Positions 14,831 through 18,877 of a stretch of DNA of 18,877 nt are shown here, piece after piece. The translations under genes and the position numbers were made by a program. Below the pieces are notes generated by a model. It ran no database searches. It was given only the letters and a program-made list of their open reading frames with translations, and had not been told where the DNA came from. Every line of letters begins with the position of its first letter. The stretch's first letter is position 1. The DNA lies in contig JBBRMQ010000063.1 of assembly GCA_038230775.1 (NCBI GenBank), forward strand, positions 1 to 18,877, given 5' to 3'. Origin of the DNA: JBBRMQ01 sp038230775 (lineage in GTDB: Bacteria; Acidobacteriota; Thermoanaerobaculia; Gp7-AA8).

Positions 14831-16078
14831 CTACTCCCCTTCGGTGAGGTGCTTGCCGCGATTGCCGGGCAATTCAGGATGTTGCTGGCGCAGACCGCCG
14901 CGGCCGCGGCGTCTGCGGCGTCGCCCCGGATTCGGTGAGGGTGCTTCCGGCGGCGGCTCGGGGGACTCGGGCTCTTCGACCGGATCCACCGCGTTGACGC
15001 CTTTGCCCTGCAGCTTCTCGTCGTCGACGAGCCACACCCACTGTGTCTCCGGCTTCGCCGACGGTTTCTCGGGACGCGCCGCGCGTTCCGGCCGCTGCGG
15101 ACGCGGGCCCCGTGGCTGCTGCCGTTGCTGCGGCTGCGGCTGCGGCGCCTCGGCGCGCTTGAGGCGGATCAACACCTCTTCGCTCAACCGGCGATTGACG
15201 GAGATGAGATCGGCGATGAGGCCGATGAGCAGGGTCTGGAATCCGACGATGAGGAAAACGGCGGCCAGGATCAGCGACTGAACATGACCGCCGCGATCGC
15301 CCGAGAAGAAGTACGCGAGGAACCGCACGCCGAGCGCCGTACCGGCGAGGAGCAGCAGCGCGCCGATGGCGAAAAACGTCTTGAGCGGCTTGTACAGCGT
15401 GTAGATGCGGAACACGGTGGCGATCGACTTGCGCACGTACGTGCCGGCCCCGCGATACAACCGTGAAGAGCGTGTCGGCGCGTTCGTGCGAACCATCACC
15501 GATTGAACGCCGAGGTTGCGGTTGCCGGACTGGATGATGGTTTCGAGTGTGTAGGTGAACGGATTGAAGACGTTGATCTGCGTCGCGGCGTCGCGCGAGA
15601 AGGCCCGGAAGCCGCTCGTCGCATCGCCGACCCGCACGCCCGACGCCAGTCCCACGCTCCAGCTGCCGATGCGCTGGAGAAACTTCCGCGAGGCGGACAT
15701 GTGAGGCGAGGTCGCGACTTCGCGGTCGCCGACGACGACGTCGGCCGTTCCGCGCAGGATCGGAGAGATCAGCTTCGCGATGTCCGCGCCGGCGTACTGA
15801 TTGTCGGCGTCGGTGTTCACGATGATGTCCGCGCCTAACCGCAGCGCCGCGTCCACGCCGGCGACGAACGCCGCCGAGAGACCGCGATGCGACTTCAGCT
15901 GGATCACGTGGCTTGCGCCCGACTTCCGCGCGACCTCTGCGGTCGCGTCGCTACTGCCGTCATCGATGACGATGGTTTCGATCGACGTGACGCCGTCGAT
16001 CTTCTTCGGAATGTCACGCAGTGTCTGCGCGATCGTCTCCGCCTCGTTGTATGCAGGGATTTGAACGATAAGCTTCAT
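14831..16078 (-). CDS. Membrane GT2 glycosyltransferase with long disordered tail
   Basis: A 415-aa glycosyltransferase of family 2 (GT-A fold, dolichyl-phosphate-sugar synthase-like). The start MKLIVQIPAYNEAETI leads to the nucleotide-sugar core. IDDGSSD (38-44), the NTDADNQY DxD site (D90, D92) and the SGFRAF segment (155-160) are visible. Two C-terminal helices (about 234-256 and 266-292) anchor it, as in polyisoprenyl-phosphate-sugar synthases. Residues about 310-415 form a Pro/Gln/Arg/Glu-rich tail with a RRRRRR run and one hydrophobic island (TQWVWLVDDEKLQG), which is not usual for the family. The gene is divergent from the next GT2 with only 3 nt between start codons. No SD is seen. 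It likely transfers a sugar to a lipid carrier; the sugar is unknown. Confidence 0.92.
   Translation of the reverse strand: MKLIVQIPAYNEAETIAQTLRDIPKKIDGVTSIETIVIDDGSSDATAEVARKSGASHVIQLKSHRGLSAAFVAGVDAALRLGADIIVNTDADNQYAGADIAKLISPILRGTADVVVGDREVATSPHMSASRKFLQRIGSWSVGLASGVRVGDATSGFRAFSRDAATQINVFNPFTYTLETIIQSGNRNLGVQSVMVRTNAPTRSSRLYRGAGTYVRKSIATVFRIYTLYKPLKTFFAIGALLLLAGTALGVRFLAYFFSGDRGGHVQSLILAAVFLIVGFQTLLIGLIADLISVNRRLSEEVLIRLKRAEAPQPQPQQRQQPRGPRPQRPERAARPEKPSAKPETQWVWLVDDEKLQGKGVNAVDPVEEPESPEPPPEAPSPNPGRRRRRRGRGGLRQQHPELPGNRGKHLTEGE
16069..16074 (+). promoter_or_regulatory. -10-like TAAGCT before the plus-strand GT2
   Basis: TAAGCT ends 7 nt before the GTG at 16082 and there is no SD. It lies inside the first codons of the divergent GT2 gene. 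Confidence 0.4.
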
Positions 16079-16081
16079 GCA

Positions 16082-16993
16082 GTGAGAGTCTCAGTCATCA
16101 TGCCCGTCGAGCGCCACGGAACCACGGCGGAACGGGCGATCGCCTCCGTGCTGGACCAGCAGGCGCCGTTCCCGTTCGAGTTGATCGTCGTGTCCGCGGA
16201 ACCGCTGCCGATGCGGGCCGGCGTTCGAAACGTCGTTGAGCCGAATCGTAATCCCGCAACTCGAAGAAATCGAGGAGTTTCCGAGGCGAGAGGGGACATT
16301 CTGGCGTTTATCGACGACGACGCCTTTGCCGCTCCAGGCTGGCTGGCGACAGCCGTCGGGTATCTCGACACCCATCCTGCCGCGCTCGCTCTGGGCGGAC
16401 CGGACCCGGCGCCGGCCGACTCCTCAATGCAGGAACTGATCTCGGAGACCCTGCTGGCGACGCCGCTCATCGGCAGCGGGATCGCCGCGCACCAGAACCG
16501 GCAGGGAGTCTTCGCCCTGGCGAGCCCGACCGATGTGGCGCTCGTCAATCTCTTCGTGCGGCGTCGCGCTTTCGAGGGCTTCGATGAGTCGATCGGCTAC
16601 ATCGGCGAGGACACAGCACTCGTCGCCGGGCTTCTGAGGCGGGGGAGCGTCGTCTACCACGGCGAGGTGCGGGTCGAACATCGGCGCCGACCGTTTCCAG
16701 GTCCGTATCTGAGGCAACGATGGCGCTATCGAGTGAAAACAGGAGAGATGCTCGCGCGGGGAGGCCATCCGGAGGCCGGGAGAATCAAGGCATTTCTGAT
16801 CGCGGGCCTCGTCATGCTTGTCGTCTCGCCCCTCATTGTTCCCTACGCGATCGTCACATTGATTCTCGGTGCAAGGACCACCCGGCTGCCACGGTCGTAC
16901 TGGCCTGTGATCCCCGCGGCGTTCGCGCTTCACCACCTCACGTATTTCTTCGCGATCCTGTGGGGATTTATGCGGGGGAAACTGCGGGTTTAG
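16082..16993 (+). CDS. GT2 family glycosyltransferase with C-terminal membrane segments
   Basis: A 303-aa family 2 glycosyltransferase. The GTG 16082 start gives MRVSVIMPVERHGTTAERAI, a standard GT2 opening; ATG 16100 is the alternative but would cut the first strand. The metal-binding motif is DDD in FIDDDAFAAPGW. GPDPAP and the GYIGEDTALVAGLLRRG segment correspond to the acceptor region with an ED pair. The C-terminus has two hydrophobic segments (about 235-260 and 275-295) that probably sit in the membrane. It is the first of three plus-strand genes with radical SAM and GT4-like products, spaced by 9 bp and a 4-nt overlap. The sugar and acceptor are unknown. Confidence 0.9.
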   Translation: MRVSVIMPVERHGTTAERAIASVLDQQAPFPFELIVVSAEPLPMRAGVRNVVEPNRNPATRRNRGVSEARGDILAFIDDDAFAAPGWLATAVGYLDTHPAALALGGPDPAPADSSMQELISETLLATPLIGSGIAAHQNRQGVFALASPTDVALVNLFVRRRAFEGFDESIGYIGEDTALVAGLLRRGSVVYHGEVRVEHRRRPFPGPYLRQRWRYRVKTGEMLARGGHPEAGRIKAFLIAGLVMLVVSPLIVPYAIVTLILGARTTRLPRSYWPVIPAAFALHHLTYFFAILWGFMRGKLRV

Positions 16994-16996
16994 ACT
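16991..16996 (+). promoter_or_regulatory. -10-like TAGACT before the radical SAM gene
   Basis: TAGACT begins on the TAG stop of the GT2 gene and ends 6 nt before the GTG at 17003. It is identical in sequence and spacing to the element at 10698. It could give the radical SAM gene its own leaderless transcript inside the operon. Confidence 0.5.
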
Positions 16997-17002
16997 GCTG
17001 AC

Positions 17003-18085
17003 GTGCGGTTCACCGACAAACTGCAGTACCTGCGCTACCTCGTCGACAAGCGAGGCATGCAGCCCGTCTACATGATTCTCGGGCTGACGTACGACTGCAA
17101 CTCGTTCTGCCGTACATGCTTCAACTGGGAACAGCTTCGCAAGAACAAGGAGCACGAGCTGTCGCTGGACGAGATCCGCAGCACGTTCGCGTCGCTCGGC
17201 GACCTGCTGTTTGTGGTGATGAGCGGAGGCGAGCCGTTCCTGCGGCGCGATCTGCCGGAGGTCTGCGAGTTTCTGGCCACGAACAACCACGTGAAGCAGA
17301 TCACCATCCCGACCGGAGCGATCGCGACGGATCTCATCGCGAAGTCCGTCGAAGCGACGCTCGACCGATGTCCCGACACGCAGATCGTCGTCAACCTTTC
17401 GATCGATGCCATCGGCGAGAAGCACGACTGGATCCGCGGCGTGCCGGGAAACTACGAGAAGGCAAAGGCGACCTACCGGAAGCTCGTCGCGCTTCGCGAG
17501 CGATTCGACAACCTCACCGTCAACGTGCATACGTGTTTGTGCACGTACAACGTCGATGATCTCGATGTGCTCTTTGCCGGGGTGCAGCGCGACTTTCCCG
17601 CGATTTCGTTTCACTCCTTCGAGATCCTTCGCGGCGATCAGCCGGACAAGTCGATTCAGCCGATCACGACGGAGCGGTATCGCGAGGTCCTGCCGAAGCT
17701 GGAGGCGTATTGGGAGTCGTACACGCACTACGACAGCTTCCTGCGATTCGTGAAGATGTACACGCGGCGGATGGAGCTCGCGGTGCTCGAGCAGGAGACG
17801 CAGGTGCGGCCGTGTCATGCCGGCACGGTGTCGGGCGTGGTCGATGCGCGTGGCGAGGTTCGCATGTGCGAGTTGCGCGAGGCCGTCGGCAACGTGCGCG
17901 ACACGGGCTACGACTTCAACAAGCTATGGTTCTCGCCTGAGGCCGACCGGCAGCGCGCGTCGATCAAGGCGAAGGAGTGCCACTGCACGCACTCCTGCTT
18001 CATGTCGTCGTCGCTCGTGTTCGACTGGCGCACGTGGGGCGCGTACTTCGCCTCCACCGTCGTGAATTTTCTCTCCGCAGCGTGA
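17003..18085 (+). CDS. Radical SAM protein with SPASM-like C-terminus
   Basis: A 360-aa radical S-adenosylmethionine enzyme. The [4Fe-4S] motif CNSFCRTC (C32, C36, C39; CxxxCxxC) and the SAM-binding GGEP (75-78) are present. The C-terminal region has further cysteines (C271, C289, C326, C328, C332) spaced like a SPASM/twitch auxiliary cluster domain. SPASM proteins modify peptides, sugars or lipids by radical chemistry. The position between glycosyltransferases suggests a sugar, glycolipid or polyisoprenoid substrate, but this is inference. The start is GTG 17003, without SD, 6 nt after TAGACT. The stop overlaps the next start as GTGA. Confidence 0.93.
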   Translation: MRFTDKLQYLRYLVDKRGMQPVYMILGLTYDCNSFCRTCFNWEQLRKNKEHELSLDEIRSTFASLGDLLFVVMSGGEPFLRRDLPEVCEFLATNNHVKQITIPTGAIATDLIAKSVEATLDRCPDTQIVVNLSIDAIGEKHDWIRGVPGNYEKAKATYRKLVALRERFDNLTVNVHTCLCTYNVDDLDVLFAGVQRDFPAISFHSFEILRGDQPDKSIQPITTERYREVLPKLEAYWESYTHYDSFLRFVKMYTRRMELAVLEQETQVRPCHAGTVSGVVDARGEVRMCELREAVGNVRDTGYDFNKLWFSPEADRQRASIKAKECHCTHSCFMSSSLVFDWRTWGAYFASTVVNFLSAA

Positions 18086-18877
18086 GAGTCGCGATCGTCG
18101 GACCGGTCTATCCGTTTCGCGCAGGGATCGCGTACTGCACGACCCGTCTCGCCGAGGAGCTGCAGGCTGACGTCATCTCGTTCAAACGTCAGTATCCGAA
18201 ACGCTTCTATCCCGGCGGTGACGACATCGATCCGACGTTGCCGCGTGCGGAGGCCGATTTCACCCTCGACATCCTCAATCCACTGACGTGGCTGCGCGCC
18301 CGCAGGAAGCTGCAGTCGTACGACGCCGTCATCTTCGTCTGGTGGATCTGGGTGTGGGCCACTCCGTATCGCGTGATGATGCTCGGCCTGCGGCGCGTGA
18401 TCCTGCAGTGCCACAACATCGGCGAGAAGGAGCCGGGCTGGTTCAAGCGCGTGCTATCGAATCTCGTGTTGCGCCGCGCAAACGTCCTCGTGGTCCACGC
18501 GAACAGCGAGGCGGAAGAGGCGTGGAGACGCACGCACAGAGACGTCGTGACCGCGTTCCTGCCGGTGCATGAGATCGGGCTGTGTGGGGCCACCCTTCCG
18601 GCTGGCCGGCCAGCCAGAGGGCTGGCCCCACACTCCGCGCTTTTCTTCGGGCACATCCGTCCGTTCAAAGGACTCGATCTCGCGCTCGCTGCGTGGAAGA
18701 AATTGAAGACCGATGTCACGCTCGTCGTTGCGGGTGAGCCCTGGTTCGGATTCAAGTCCACGGCTCAGCCTAACGTCCGATTCGAACTGCGCTTCATTCC
18801 CGACGCGGAAGTTGCTCGGTACTTCGAGGAGGCCGACGTCGTCATCGCTCCGTATCGAGCCGAGGCGCAGAGCGGAG
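18082..18877 (+). CDS. GT4-like glycosyltransferase, C-terminus beyond window, carrying an in-frame REP pair
   Basis: GT-B type glycosyltransferase; the first 265 residues are present and the frame is open to the edge. The start GTG 18082 overlaps the radical SAM stop (GTGA) and gives MRVAIVGPVYPFRAGIAYCTTRLAEEL, a typical GT4 opening. The N-domain contains an aromatic stretch FVWWIWVWATPYR. The C-domain begins FFGHIRPFKGLDLAL and continues VTLVVAGEPW, and then EEADVVIAPYRAEAQSG, a GT4 acceptor/donor site segment. Residues 167-184 (LCGATLPAGRPARGLAPH) are encoded by a REP pair inserted in frame in the interdomain linker. The E-x7-E region lies around the window edge and cannot be judged. It is probably functional, as no stop or frameshift is seen. 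Confidence 0.9.
   Translation, partial: MRVAIVGPVYPFRAGIAYCTTRLAEELQADVISFKRQYPKRFYPGGDDIDPTLPRAEADFTLDILNPLTWLRARRKLQSYDAVIFVWWIWVWATPYRVMMLGLRRVILQCHNIGEKEPGWFKRVLSNLVLRRANVLVVHANSEAEEAWRRTHRDVVTAFLPVHEIGLCGATLPAGRPARGLAPHSALFFGHIRPFKGLDLALAAWKKLKTDVTLVVAGEPWFGFKSTAQPNVRFELRFIPDAEVARYFEEADVVIAPYRAEAQSG
18582..18633. repeat. REP pair (BIME) inside the GT4-like coding sequence
   Basis: Two REP units back to back. The inverted unit 18582-18607 is degenerate (stem GGCCACCC / GGCTGGCC, loop TTCC). The forward unit 18608-18633 is identical to the RAYT-flanking units (stem GGCCAGCC, loop AGAG, stem GGCTGGCC, tail CCACAC). With the flanking 2 nt the insert spans 54 nt, so the reading frame is kept. 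Confidence 0.92.

Noticed and set aside
16424..17818. 464-codon minus-strand frame antisense to the GT2 and radical SAM genes
   Set aside because: Shadow frame crossing two well-supported plus-strand genes, with no domain.
18082..18877. GT4-like gene as a pseudogene disrupted by the REP insertion
   Set aside because: The frame is continuous across the 54-nt insert, and downstream GT4-like motifs remain in the same frame up to the window edge.

Overview
The window is GC-rich, densely coded bacterial chromosomal DNA, most likely from the phylum Acidobacteriota. That assignment is an inference. It rests on a very long serine/threonine kinase with a C-terminal WD40/PD40-like propeller, a tandem M16 peptidase pair, and mixed start signals in which some genes have a clear Shine-Dalgarno and many have none. 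No rRNA, tRNA or CRISPR array was seen, so the class is left open.

Layout. 1-508 (-) is the N-terminal part of the ribosome-associated GTPase TypA/BipA, cut by the window edge. Divergent from it is a transmembrane Ser/Thr kinase (552-3167, +). Convergent with the kinase is a three-gene minus-strand operon: ABC ATPase (5699-4791), ABC-2 permease (4791-3820) and an SH3 + TonB-C lipoprotein (3703-3161). A membrane-anchored SGNH hydrolase (5698-6471, +) starts on a CATG shared with the ATPase. A small Cys-rich protein follows (6599-6811, +), then a minus-strand operon of an active and an inactive M16 peptidase (10572-6872). A plus-strand block holds a DinB-like protein, glucokinase, YchF and an alpha/beta hydrolase (10710-14173). 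A RAYT transposase framed by its REP palindromes follows (14179-14799). The right end is a glycan or glycolipid locus: a GT2 (16078-14831, -) divergent from GT2, radical SAM/SPASM and GT4-like genes (16082 to the edge, +).

Two themes stand out. First, palindromic dispersed repeats of several unrelated families have been taken into protein-coding DNA. One supplies the start codon of the TonB-C lipoprotein. A 38-bp palindrome encodes part of the signal-peptide n-region of the second M16 protein. A REP pair matching those around the RAYT gene sits in frame inside the GT4-like gene and encodes about 18 residues between its two domains. Second, at least four genes (10710, 11352, 16082, 17003) have a TANNNT -10-like hexamer 6-8 nt before the start codon and no Shine-Dalgarno, which is the layout of leaderless transcription. 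The genes with good SD sites (typA, active M16, small Cys-rich protein) do not show it.

Functionally the window combines housekeeping genes (typA, ychF, glk) with envelope functions (kinase, ABC exporter, lipoprotein, secreted peptidases, SGNH hydrolase, glycosyltransferases). No single defence or biosynthetic system is evident. The REP/RAYT system with in-frame coding insertions, the histidine-rich insertion in the TypA G domain, and the GT2/radical SAM/GT4 cassette are the best candidates for something undescribed.
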